A DNA stretch of 64,000 nucleotides. It comes from Allobosea sp. Root381 (GTDB taxonomy: Bacteria > Pseudomonadota > Alphaproteobacteria > Rhizobiales > Beijerinckiaceae). Made by a program: the position numbers and the translations under genes. The stretch lies in assembly GCF_001429395.1 (NCBI RefSeq), contig NZ_LMJT01000041.1, forward strand, positions 92,387-156,386, written 5' to 3'. The notes below the pieces were generated by a model. That model worked only from the letters and a program-made list of their open reading frames with translations. It did no database searches and was not told the DNA's origin. Shown one piece after another: positions 1 to 8,081 of this stretch. Positions within the stretch are counted from its first letter, which is position 1; each line of letters begins with the position of its first letter.

Positions 1-932
1 TCGCGCACCGCGCCGACCATGCCGGCCATCGTTTCGATGAGGTCGTTGACCCCGGCGCAGAGCGCCGCGACGTCGCCGGCCTTGCCTTCGAGCCCGACCC
101 GGCCGGTCAGGTCCTTGTCCTTGGCGCGGGCGATGACCTCGCCGGTCTCGCGCACCGCGGCCTCGAGCTGCTGGCCCTTGTAGCTCGCGGTGATGTCGGA
201 GGCGAACTTGACCACCTTGTAGGGCCTGCCGCGCGCATCGATCACCGGGTTGTAGCTCGCCTGGATCCAGATCTCGCCCCCGCTCTTGCCGATGCGGCGA
301 TACTGGCCAGCATCGTATTCGCCGCGGCCGAGGCGTTCCCAGAACGCCTTATAGTCCGCCGTCTCGCGCTCGGTCGGGTCGACGAACATGCGGTGATGCT
401 GGCCGACGATCTCCGGCAGCGCATAGCCCAGCACCGCCAGGAAATTCTCGTTGGCGTGCAGCACCTTGCCGGTGAGATCGAACTCGATGACCGCCTGCGC
501 CTTGTCGATCGCCCGGCGCTGGCTCTCCAGATCGGCCAGGCGATTCTTCTGCTCGGTCACGTCTGCGGCGTATTTCACGACGCTGACCGGCCTGCCGCCG
601 GCGCCGAGGATCGGGTTGTAGCTCGCCTGAATCCAGACTTCCCGGCCGCCCTTGCCGACGCGGAGAAACTGCCCGCTGCGGAACTCACCCCTGGCGAGAT
701 CGGCCCAGAACTGCTTGTAGGCCGCGCCCTCACGCTCGTCGGCCGGCATGAACATGCCGTGATGCTGACCCTTGACCTCGGCGAGCGCGTATCCTGTCAC
801 CGACAGGAAATTCTCGTTGGCATCGAGGATGCGGCCGGTGAGGTCGAATTCGATCACGGCCTGGGAGCGGTTGATGGCGATGACCTGCCGCGCCGCGGCG
901 CCGCCCGAAAAGCGCTTCGAAAACAGCGACAT
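1..932 (-). CDS. PAS-PAS methyl-accepting chemotaxis protein (N-terminal part)
   Basis: The frame opens with MSLFSKRFSGG at 932 and runs off the left edge, giving about 310 residues. It holds two PAS sensor modules in tandem, roughly residues 20-125 and 140-245. Each contains an AVIEFDLTG segment, an ANENFL segment, GQHH.MF, and an IQASYNP core. After the second PAS come helical HAMP/MCP-like residues ending in VNDLIETMAGMVGAVR at the window edge. There is no transmembrane segment before the PAS pair, so a cytoplasmic receptor is likely. The family passes a signal, often redox or oxygen through bound heme or FAD, to CheA/CheW. The methyl-accepting hairpin lies outside the window, so the MCP call rests on the PAS-PAS layout and the start of the linker. 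Confidence 0.8.
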   Translation of the reverse strand, partial: MSLFSKRFSGGAAARQVIAINRSQAVIEFDLTGRILDANENFLSVTGYALAEVKGQHHGMFMPADEREGAAYKQFWADLARGEFRSGQFLRVGKGGREVWIQASYNPILGAGGRPVSVVKYAADVTEQKNRLADLESQRRAIDKAQAVIEFDLTGKVLHANENFLAVLGYALPEIVGQHHRMFVDPTERETADYKAFWERLGRGEYDAGQYRRIGKSGGEIWIQASYNPVIDARGRPYKVVKFASDITASYKGQQLEAAVRETGEVIARAKDKDLTGRVGLEGKAGDVAALCAGVNDLIETMAGMVGAVR

Positions 933-1238
933 GCGTCCCCTCTCGTCGAAGGCGGCGCCCTGCGCCGCCCTTGCAGGCCGCCCGTCCGCACCGCACCCGC
1001 AGGGCTGCAGAATCGAAGGGATCGCGGGACACCCACGCGACGCGTGAAATTTGCACGCGAAAATTGAAGAACTCTTTAGAAGCGCACCAATCTGGAATAA
1101 TCGCCGCAGCAGAATAAAGAATTCACCCGTCGAATACGACGACGCAGATAAATTGATCAAAATCAAGAACGAAAACGATTAGTACTGACCACAAGGCGGA
1201 ATAAACTAAGATTAAGTTCATCGCATGCCCCAAGGACA
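933..1238. other. AT-rich intergenic region upstream of the chemoreceptor
   Basis: About 300 bases with no supported gene. Bases 1060-1240 are clearly AT-rich compared with the surrounding DNA. The region contains a perfect FNR/FixK-like inverted repeat at 1153-1166 and is the promoter region for the leftward chemoreceptor gene. I could not fix a -35/-10 pair with confidence. Confidence 0.6.
1153..1166. promoter_or_regulatory. FNR/FixK-type operator
   Basis: The sequence is TTGAT-N4-ATCAA, an exact match to the core consensus for FNR/FixK/Anr proteins. It lies about 220 bases upstream of the PAS-PAS chemoreceptor start at 932, and beyond the end of the co-directional gene ending at 1239. Such boxes bind oxygen-responsive CRP/FNR-family activators. 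The link to the chemoreceptor is inferred from position. Confidence 0.55.
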
Positions 1239-2000
1239 TCAGCTCAATTTTGCCTGCTCAGCGGCGAGCATGTCTTTGATAGCGTCCATCGCCCGGCGCA
1301 GCTTCTCCGGATCGCGCGAGCGCGCCACGACGTTTGTGTCAGGCCCGGCGTCCGAGAAGAACGGATAGGAGCCGATCGAGACATCCGGATGCATCCTGGC
1401 GACCTCAGCCAGCGCCGTCCCGATATCCCCCTCGCGCAAGCCCGCCCGGACGGTGTCCGACAGGATCTTCACCCCCGTCGTCAAGGTCGGCGCGACAACG
1501 TCGAGCATCGCCTGCATGATCGAGGGCACGCCCGCCATCACATAGACATTGCCGATATTGAAGCCCGGCGCCTTCGAGACCGAATTGGCGATGAGCTCGG
1601 CGCCCACGGGAATGCGTGCCATGCGCAGCCGCGCCTCGTTGAGCTGGTCGGCCGGGAAGCGTTCGGACAGCATGGCGACCGCCCGCGGATCGAGCTCGAT
1701 CGGGACCCCGAAGGCCGCCGCGACCGAATCCGCGGTGATGTCGTCATGGGTCGGGCCGATACCTCCCGTCGTGAAGACATAGCCGTAGCGGGAACGCAGC
1801 CCGTTCAGGGCGGAGACGATCTCCTCCTGGACATCCGCGACGATGCGGACCTCGCGAAGCTCGATGCCGATATTGGTGAGATACTCGGCGATATAGCCGA
1901 TATTCTTGTCCTTCGTCCGTCCGGACAGGATCTCGTCGCCGATGACAAGGATCGCGGCCGTGACGATCGCCGGGGTAGAACTCGCATCGCTCGCAGTCAT
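1239..2000 (-). CDS. MoCF/CinA N-terminal-type molybdopterin-binding protein
   Basis: A 253-residue protein with the MoaB/Mog fold typical of the CinA N-terminal domain. ILVIGDEILSGRT lies near residue 17 and the signature TTGGIGPTHDDIT near residue 77. The C-terminal nicotinamide-nucleotide amidase domain of full-length CinA is missing, so this is the stand-alone form common in alphaproteobacteria. Biochemical role in this form is unsettled: nucleotide pyrophosphatase or molybdopterin-related activity are the family options. It is transcribed leftward; its upstream gene is 245 bases away, so it may have its own promoter. Confidence 0.85.
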   Translation of the reverse strand: MTASDASSTPAIVTAAILVIGDEILSGRTKDKNIGYIAEYLTNIGIELREVRIVADVQEEIVSALNGLRSRYGYVFTTGGIGPTHDDITADSVAAAFGVPIELDPRAVAMLSERFPADQLNEARLRMARIPVGAELIANSVSKAPGFNIGNVYVMAGVPSIMQAMLDVVAPTLTTGVKILSDTVRAGLREGDIGTALAEVARMHPDVSIGSYPFFSDAGPDTNVVARSRDPEKLRRAMDAIKDMLAAEQAKLS

Positions 2001-2245
2001 GGCCGGCTCCTGGCTTCGGCGGCACGCGATCGTTTCGCCGCACCGCTTCGGCTTCTAGAGCTAGGGGTTTGCCGGCAGCGGCTCAAGCGCCCCGACTGCA
2101 CGCCGTCATGCACGCAGGGACCGGGCGGCGACGCGGCCTAGCTGGAAGCTTGCCAAGACCGGCCTCGATCCGGCAGGCGCCGTCGGCGGTCAGCGAGCCG
2201 TCACCGTCGGCACCAGCGGGACGAAGCCCAACACTACCCGGTCAC

Positions 2246-2533
2246 TCAGCCATCATTCGATGAGTTGAGCTCATCGGGCTTCATCCCCTCGTCCGGCGAG
2301 GACACCTTGGCGACGTGCCGCAGCGCATCGTTGATCCGATCCTGCCAGCCCGGGCCACCGTCCTGGAAATAGGCGAGCACCTCGCTGTCGATCCGCAGCG
2401 TGACCATTTCCCGGGTCCCCGGGAGGGGCCTCGCCTTCGCCGGTGGCGCCGCCGGCTTTGGCGCGGCCGGCTTGAACAGCTGCTCCGCCCGGTCTCGGGC
2501 ACTGGTAGGACGGCGGGTTCGATCGTTGTTCAT
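2246..2533 (-). CDS. BrnA-like antitoxin/DNA-binding protein without partner
   Basis: A 95-residue protein. The first 45 residues are basic and rich in Pro and Ala (disordered). The rest matches the BrnA antitoxin core: MVTLRIDSEVLAYF, then GPGWQDRINDALR, which form the ribbon-helix-helix dimer in that family. Its ATG overlaps the stop of the FkbM methyltransferase gene by 4 bases, so the two are translationally coupled. No BrnT-type RNase toxin gene is adjacent: the next gene downstream is the CinA-N protein. It may therefore be a solitary regulator rather than half of a toxin-antitoxin pair. Confidence 0.7.
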   Translation of the reverse strand: MNNDRTRRPTSARDRAEQLFKPAAPKPAAPPAKARPLPGTREMVTLRIDSEVLAYFQDGGPGWQDRINDALRHVAKVSSPDEGMKPDELNSSNDG

Positions 2534-3387
2534 GGCGTCGCTACCTTGCGCTCGTAGACGAGATTGAGACGCGTCTGGGCCAGCAACGCATAGCCGCTAC
2601 GCTCGAGCAGGGCAGGAAGGTCGCTCTGCCAGCGCTGGCGCGAATCCTCGACGATGATGAAGCCCGGCCAAAGGCTTTCCGGCGCATCGCGCAGGAACGG
2701 CTCGAGGATCAGGTCCTCCGCGCCCTCGACATCGAGCTTGATCGCGTCGAGCCGCTCATAACCCTCGTTCTGGACGAGCGAGAGCAGCGTCATCGCCGGC
2801 ACCCGCACCGTGCTGCCGGCGCTGGAACGCAGGATGCGAACGCTCGATTCGCCGCGATTGGTCGGGTCGATGAACAGCGTCAGCTCGCCCGGCTTGTCGG
2901 CCAGCGCGCAGGCGACCGCCTTGACCGTCCCGAACGGGTTCTGGGCGATGTTGAAGGAAAGCCGCGCGAAAACCTCCGGCTGGGGCTCGACCGCCAGGAT
3001 CCGCGCGCTCGGCCCGGCCTTGGCCGCGACGAAGAGCGAATAGGCGCCGATATTGGCCCCGATATCGATGAAGCGGAAGCCGTCGCGCAGGCGCTCCGCC
3101 AGGAGCTTTCGCTCCGGCGAGTCGAAATATTGCGGCGTAAAAAGGACGCGCTTCTCGCAGACATTGCCGTCGGGATAGAGCCGCATCTTCGCGCCCAGCG
3201 ATTCGATGTCGACGGGCCTGCCGTCGAGCGAACGCACGCCGAGGCGGCGCAGCGCATAGGCGATCTTGCGCCCGAGGAAGTTGTCGGACGCGCTGCGCGT
3301 CCAGGCGATGATGCGCGAGAGACCGCGGCGCGGCGCGAAGGTGCCGTACGGCTTGTCCTCCGCCTGGGACTGTTCGATGATGGCCAT
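2530..3387 (-). CDS. FkbM family methyltransferase
   Basis: About 285 residues when started at MAIIEQSQAED (3387); the open frame extends 70 codons further upstream but that extension is low-complexity and runs into the divergent map promoter. The SAM-binding motif FIDIGANIGAYSLF sits near residue 110, followed by ILAVEPQPEVF, and IKLDVEGAEDLIL near residue 220, all hallmarks of FkbM O-methyltransferases. The natural substrate, often a sugar or polyketide hydroxyl, cannot be read from sequence. It is transcribed divergently from map and ends in a 4-base overlap with the BrnA-like gene. Confidence 0.85.
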   Translation of the reverse strand: MAIIEQSQAEDKPYGTFAPRRGLSRIIAWTRSASDNFLGRKIAYALRRLGVRSLDGRPVDIESLGAKMRLYPDGNVCEKRVLFTPQYFDSPERKLLAERLRDGFRFIDIGANIGAYSLFVAAKAGPSARILAVEPQPEVFARLSFNIAQNPFGTVKAVACALADKPGELTLFIDPTNRGESSVRILRSSAGSTVRVPAMTLLSLVQNEGYERLDAIKLDVEGAEDLILEPFLRDAPESLWPGFIIVEDSRQRWQSDLPALLERSGYALLAQTRLNLVYERKVATP

Positions 3388-3544
3388 TGCGCCAGCCTGA
3401 TACACCCGGCCGCGCTCCGGCGCCAGCCGGACGAGCAGTCGCCGGTGCCGCGCGATCCGGCCGGCTCCCGGCCACCGGGCGGGATGCGGCTTGCGCCTGC
3501 GGCCAAAGCCAATAGATATGGTCGGCGAGGAGCTGTCCGGCGAA

Positions 3545-4369
3545 ATGACCTTCGAAGAAACATTGGGGCGAGGCCGCATGCGTGAGCCCGCCATCAAGAT
3601 TCATGGCCCCGAGGCTTTCGCCGCGATGCATAAGGCCGGCCGCCTGACCGCGGCGGGCCTCGACATGCTCATCGACCACGTCAAGCCGGGCGTGACGACC
3701 CAGCGCCTCGACGACCTCGCCTATCAGTTCGCCATGGACAACGGTGCTTATCCGGCGACCCTGTTCTACCGCGGCTACACCAAGTCGATCTGCACCTCTA
3801 TCAACCACGTCGTCTGCCATGGCATTCCCGACGACAAGCCCCTGCGCGAGGGCGACGTCCTGAACATCGACTACACCCTGATCGTCGATGGCTGGCACGG
3901 CGATTCCAGCCGGATGTATGGGGTCGGCGAGATTCCCCGCAAGGCGGAGCGGCTGGTCGAGATCACCTATGAATGCCTGCTGCGCGGCATAAAGGCGGTA
4001 CGCGCCGGCAATACGACCGGCGATATCGGCTACGCCATCCAGCGCTTCGCGGAAGCCGAACGCTGTTCGGTGGTGCGCGACTTCTGCGGCCACGGCATCG
4101 GCCAGCTCTTCCACGACACGCCGAACATCCTGCACTATGGCAGCCCCGGCGAAGGCATCGAGCTGAAGCCCGGCATGGTCTTCACCATCGAGCCGATGAT
4201 TAATCTCGGCAAGCCGGGGGTGAAGGTGCTGTCCGACGGCTGGACGGCCGTGACACGGGACCGCTCGCTCTCGGCCCAGTTCGAGCATCAGATCGGCGTC
4301 ACCGAAACCGGCTGCGAGATCTTCACGCTCTCGCCCGCCGGGCGCGACAATCCGCTCGCCCGGCAATGA
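3545..4369 (+). CDS. map: Methionine aminopeptidase, type I
   Basis: Removes the initiator methionine from nascent proteins. With the start at MTFEETLGRG (GAGGAGC about 10 bases upstream) the protein is 274 residues. All five metal ligands of the pita-bread fold are visible: D109 in NIDYT, D120 in HGDSS, H183 in GHGIG, E216 in FTIEPM and E247 in QFEHQ. The spacing fits the type I class without the type II insert. Earlier in-frame starts exist at 3491 and 3518. The stop overlaps radC by ATGA, so map heads a map-radC-DUF488 operon. Confidence 0.95.
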   Translation: MTFEETLGRGRMREPAIKIHGPEAFAAMHKAGRLTAAGLDMLIDHVKPGVTTQRLDDLAYQFAMDNGAYPATLFYRGYTKSICTSINHVVCHGIPDDKPLREGDVLNIDYTLIVDGWHGDSSRMYGVGEIPRKAERLVEITYECLLRGIKAVRAGNTTGDIGYAIQRFAEAERCSVVRDFCGHGIGQLFHDTPNILHYGSPGEGIELKPGMVFTIEPMINLGKPGVKVLSDGWTAVTRDRSLSAQFEHQIGVTETGCEIFTLSPAGRDNPLARQ

Positions 4370-5112
4370 CCGAGCAGGCGGGGGACGGCATGAGCCGCAA
4401 GGCAGCGCCCGCCCCGCCCGCGGCAGACGCCGCCGCTCCCGCCCCTCACTATCACGGCCATCGCGAGCGCCTGCGCGACCGCTTCCAGGAGGCTGGGGCG
4501 GATGCCCTGCCCGATTACGAACTGCTCGAACTGCTGCTGTTCCGCTCGATCCCGCAGCGCGACGTCAAGCCGCTCGCCAAGGAGCTGATCCGGCGCTTCG
4601 GTTCCTTCGCCGAGGTACTGGGGGCGCCGGCCTCGCGGCTGACCGAGATCAAGGGCGTCGGCCAGGGCGTGGCGCTCGACCTCAAGATCGTCGAGGCCGC
4701 CCTGCACCGCATGGCCAAAGGCGCCGTCGCCAAGCGCACGGTGCTGTCGTCCTGGTCCGCCGTGCTCGACTATTGCCGCACCACCATGGCCTTCGCCGAG
4801 CGCGAGCAGTTCCGCATCCTCTTCCTCGACAAGAAGAATGCCGTGATCGCCGACGAGGTCCAGCAGACCGGCACCGTCGATCATACCCCGGTCTATCCGC
4901 GCGAGGTGGTGCGCCGAGCCCTCGAACTCTCGGCCTCGGCGGTGATTCTCGCGCATAATCACCCCTCGGGCGACCCGACACCGTCCGGCGCCGACATGCG
5001 GATGACCCGCGAACTGGTCGACATAGCCAAACCGCTCGGCATCGAAATCCATGACCACGTCATCGTCGGCCGCGACGGCCATGTCAGCTTCCGTGGCCTC
5101 GGCCTGATATGA
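4366..5112 (+). CDS. radC: RadC family JAB/MPN-domain protein
   Basis: A 248-residue protein. After a Pro/Ala-rich lead of about 25 residues there is a helix-hairpin-helix UPF0758 N-terminal domain (residues 30-110, including ITEIKGVGQGVAL-like text). The C-terminal JAB domain carries the metalloprotease-type motif ILAHNHPSGDPTPSGAD near residue 190. RadC was named for DNA repair but that role is doubtful; the JAB fold suggests a metallohydrolase. ATG overlaps the map stop. A second ATG at 4390 (MSRKAAPAPP) is a possible alternative start. Confidence 0.93.
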   Translation: MTEQAGDGMSRKAAPAPPAADAAAPAPHYHGHRERLRDRFQEAGADALPDYELLELLLFRSIPQRDVKPLAKELIRRFGSFAEVLGAPASRLTEIKGVGQGVALDLKIVEAALHRMAKGAVAKRTVLSSWSAVLDYCRTTMAFAEREQFRILFLDKKNAVIADEVQQTGTVDHTPVYPREVVRRALELSASAVILAHNHPSGDPTPSGADMRMTRELVDIAKPLGIEIHDHVIVGRDGHVSFRGLGLI

Positions 5113-5477
5113 CGCGGCCCGATCTGGCCCGGCTCTCGGTCAAGCGGATCTACGAGCCGCGGTCGGAGACGGACGGCGCCCGCATCCTGGTCGACCGTCT
5201 GTGGCCCCGCGGCATCGCGAAATCCGCGATCGATGTCTGGCTGAAGGATCTCGCGCCGAGCGACGATCTGCGCCGCCAGTTCCACGGCCGGCCAGACCGG
5301 TGGGACGAGTTCCGCGCCGCCTATGCGGCCGAGCTTGGCGGCACGAAGGCGCAGGCGGCGCTGGACATCCTCGGCCAGAGGTTGGCGCAGGGCCCGGTGA
5401 CGCTGCTCTACGCCGCGCGCGACGAGGATCACAACAACGCCATAGCGCTGAAGCTCTGGCTCGAAATCGCGAAATGA
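5109..5477 (+). CDS. DUF488 family protein
   Basis: A 122-residue protein with the family's features: VKRIYEPRSETDGARILVDRLWPRG at the N-terminus, then a WLKDLAPSDDLR segment and a final VTLLYAARDEDHNNA stretch. DUF488 proteins are small, single-domain and of unknown function. ATGA overlap with radC makes it the third gene of the map operon. Confidence 0.9.
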   Translation: MTRPDLARLSVKRIYEPRSETDGARILVDRLWPRGIAKSAIDVWLKDLAPSDDLRRQFHGRPDRWDEFRAAYAAELGGTKAQAALDILGQRLAQGPVTLLYAARDEDHNNAIALKLWLEIAK

Positions 5478-5584
5478 TCTCTGCTCAACCATGAGGCAGG
5501 TCCCGCCGCACGGCTGACCAATGTCCCCCTTCCCGTAGCCTTGCGAATGCGCATAGGCTGCTCGAAACGGGGGAAGACGCCTGC

Positions 5585-7000
5585 ATGGCCGCATTCGACG
5601 AGATGACCGGATCGGGAGCCGAACTGAGGCCGGCCTATGACGCACTCGACCGCTGGCTGAAAGAAGCGCCGCCGGAGATGCTCGCGCTGCGACGCAGCCA
5701 GGCGGAGCTGTTCTTCCGCCGCATCGGCATCACCTTCGCCGTCTATGGCGACGAGGAATCGACCGAGCGGCTGATCCCCTTCGACATCATCCCGCGCGTC
5801 CTGACCAAGCCGGAATGGACCAGACTGGAGGCAGGCCTGCGCCAGCGCGTCACCGCACTCAACATGTTCCTGGCGGATGTCTACGGGCCGAAGGAATGCC
5901 TCAAGGCCGGCATCATCCCGCCCGATCTGGTGTATCGGAACGCCTGCTACCAGCTCGACATGGTCGATTTCGCCGTGCCGCACGGCATCTACTGCCACAT
6001 CGCCGGCATCGACATCGTGCGCGTCGATGCCGATACCTTCTATGTGCTGGAGGACAATGCCCGCACCCCGTCCGGCGTTTCCTACATGATGGAGAATCGC
6101 GAGGTGATGCTGCGGCTCTTCCCGGAGCTCTTCGCCACGCACCGCGTCGCACCGGTCGACAACTACCCGGACCAGCTGCTGGCGACGCTGCGTTCGGTCG
6201 CGCCGCGCACCGCCTCCTCCGATCCCACTATCTGCCTGCTGACGCCGGGCCAGTTCAATTCTGCCTTCTACGAGCACTCCTTCCTGGCCGACAAGCTCGG
6301 CGTCGAGCTGGTCGAAGGCTCCGACCTGCTGGTCAAGGACGACGTGGTCTACATGCGGACCACGCAGGGGCCGAAGCGCGTCGACGTGATCTACCGCCGC
6401 ATCGACGACGACTTCATCGACCCGCTCGTCTTCCGCGGCGATTCCGTGCTGGGCGTGCCCGGGCTGATCGGCGCCTACAAGGCCGGCAACGTCACCTTGG
6501 CCAACGCCGTCGGCACCGGCGTCGCCGACGACAAGGCGGTCTACAGCTACATGCCGGAGATCGTGAAGTTCTTCACCGGCGAGGAGCCGATCCTGAAGAA
6601 CGTGCCGACATGGCGCTGCCGCGAGCCCGACGCCAACGCCTATGTGCTCGACAACCTCGAGAAGCTCGTCGTCAAGGAGGTCAACGGCTCGGGCGGCTAC
6701 GGCATGCTCGTCGGGCCCCACGCCAACAAGGCGCAGATCGAGACCTTCCGCCGCAAGCTCAAGGCGCAGCCGGAAGGCTTCATCGCCCAGCCGACGCTGG
6801 CGCTCTCGACCTGCCCGACCTTCGTCGCCTCGGGTGTCGCGCCGCGCCATGTCGACCTCAGGCCCTATGTGCTCTCGGGCGCCAACGGCATCTCCTGCGT
6901 GCCGGGCGGATTGACGCGCGTCGCGCTGAAGGAAGGCTCGCTCGTCGTCAATTCGAGCCAGGGCGGCGGCACCAAGGACACCTGGGTGCTCGATGCATGA
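5585..7000 (+). CDS. Circularly permuted ATP-grasp type 2 protein (Anbu operon)
   Basis: A 471-residue COG2308-type protein. Conserved landmarks include RRIGITFAVYGDEE, IIPRVLTKPEW, LNMFLADVYGPKE, VLEDNARTPSGVSYMMENRE, VDVIYRRIDDDFIDPL and VVKEVNGSGGYGMLVGP. These mark the circularly permuted ATP-grasp fold, expected to make amide or peptide bonds through an acyl-phosphate. GGGGAAG lies 5 to 10 bases before the ATG. It is the first of four same-strand genes with the alpha-E protein, a transglutaminase and the Anbu protease. Its substrate is not known; the context suggests synthesis of a peptide or tag acted on by the others. Confidence 0.92.
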   Translation: MAAFDEMTGSGAELRPAYDALDRWLKEAPPEMLALRRSQAELFFRRIGITFAVYGDEESTERLIPFDIIPRVLTKPEWTRLEAGLRQRVTALNMFLADVYGPKECLKAGIIPPDLVYRNACYQLDMVDFAVPHGIYCHIAGIDIVRVDADTFYVLEDNARTPSGVSYMMENREVMLRLFPELFATHRVAPVDNYPDQLLATLRSVAPRTASSDPTICLLTPGQFNSAFYEHSFLADKLGVELVEGSDLLVKDDVVYMRTTQGPKRVDVIYRRIDDDFIDPLVFRGDSVLGVPGLIGAYKAGNVTLANAVGTGVADDKAVYSYMPEIVKFFTGEEPILKNVPTWRCREPDANAYVLDNLEKLVVKEVNGSGGYGMLVGPHANKAQIETFRRKLKAQPEGFIAQPTLALSTCPTFVASGVAPRHVDLRPYVLSGANGISCVPGGLTRVALKEGSLVVNSSQGGGTKDTWVLDA

Positions 7001-7055
7001 TACCCGCCGCCCGTCGGATACGTCCCGCCTCGTCGCGAAAAGGCCCGAACTGACT

Positions 7056-7997
7056 ATGCTCTCGCGCACAGCCGACAGCCTCTACTGGGTCTCCCGCTAT
7101 GTCGAGCGGGCCGAGTATCTCGCTCGCATCCTCGACGCCACGATGCGGCTCTCCAACCTGCCCTCCTCCTATGGCGGCGCCGGCAGCGAATGGCAGAGCG
7201 CGGTCGCCACCGCCGGCTGCGAGGACACCTTTGCGAAAGCCTATGGCGAGGCCAATGAACGCAATGTCTGCGACTTCCTGACCTTCAACCCCGACAACCC
7301 GTCATCGATCCGCAACTGCCTCGCGCTCGCCCGCTCCAATGCCCGCGGCGTCCGCACCGCGCTGACCTCCGAGATGTGGGACGCGCTGAACGGCGCCTGG
7401 CTCGAGCTTCAGCGTTTCGAGAAGAAGCGCATGGACCGCGAGGAATTCGCCCGCTTTCTCGACTGGGTGAAGAACGTGTCGCTGGTCTTCGACGGCTCGG
7501 CCTACCGCACCATGCTGCGCGACGACGGCTACTGGTTCTCCAGGCTCGGCGTCTATATCGAGCGCGCCGACAACACCGCCCGCATCCTCGACGTGAAGTA
7601 CCATGTCCTGCTGCCGGCGAACGAGCAGGTCGGCGGCTCGCTCGATTACTTCCAGTGGACGACGGTGCTGCGCGAAGTCTCGGCATTGACCGCCTATCAC
7701 TGGGTCTATCGCGAAGCGGTGAAGCCGATCCTGATCGCCGACCTGCTGATCCTGAACCGGCGCATGCCGCGCTCGCTCGCAGCCTGCTACGAGAACATCT
7801 CGCGCTTTCTCGACCAGCTCGGCGATTCCTATGGCCGGCACGGCCCGGCCCAGCGCCAGGCCCGCAAGACGCTCGCCAATCTCTCGAACACGAGCATCGA
7901 CGACATCTTCCAGCACGGGCTGCACGAGTTCATCGAGGACTTCATCACCGAGAACAACCGCCTCGGCGGCACCATCTTCGAGCAGTATCTGCAATAA
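7056..7997 (+). CDS. Alpha-E domain protein (COG2307, Anbu operon)
   Basis: A 313-residue, largely helical protein that begins MLSRTADSLYWVSRYVERAEY, the usual N-terminus of the alpha-E (DUF403) family; an in-frame ATG at 6993 would add 21 residues and overlap the ATP-grasp stop. Two related helical repeats each carry a YxERADNTARILD-type motif (near residues 20 and 168). Function is unknown, but the family almost always sits next to the COG2308 ATP-grasp, and the pair may act as one enzyme complex. Confidence 0.9.
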   Translation: MLSRTADSLYWVSRYVERAEYLARILDATMRLSNLPSSYGGAGSEWQSAVATAGCEDTFAKAYGEANERNVCDFLTFNPDNPSSIRNCLALARSNARGVRTALTSEMWDALNGAWLELQRFEKKRMDREEFARFLDWVKNVSLVFDGSAYRTMLRDDGYWFSRLGVYIERADNTARILDVKYHVLLPANEQVGGSLDYFQWTTVLREVSALTAYHWVYREAVKPILIADLLILNRRMPRSLAACYENISRFLDQLGDSYGRHGPAQRQARKTLANLSNTSIDDIFQHGLHEFIEDFITENNRLGGTIFEQYLQ

Positions 7998-8081
7998 ACC
8001 AGCGTCGCGGGCTCGCTTCATGCGGCAGCGGCGGTTAAGAGACAAAAGCGAAACGGGGCAGCCCCTCACAACCTGGCAGCC

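Noticed and set aside
2756..4366. A 536-codon minus-strand frame opposite map
   Set aside because: map and FkbM have all their catalytic motifs; this frame has no recognisable domain.
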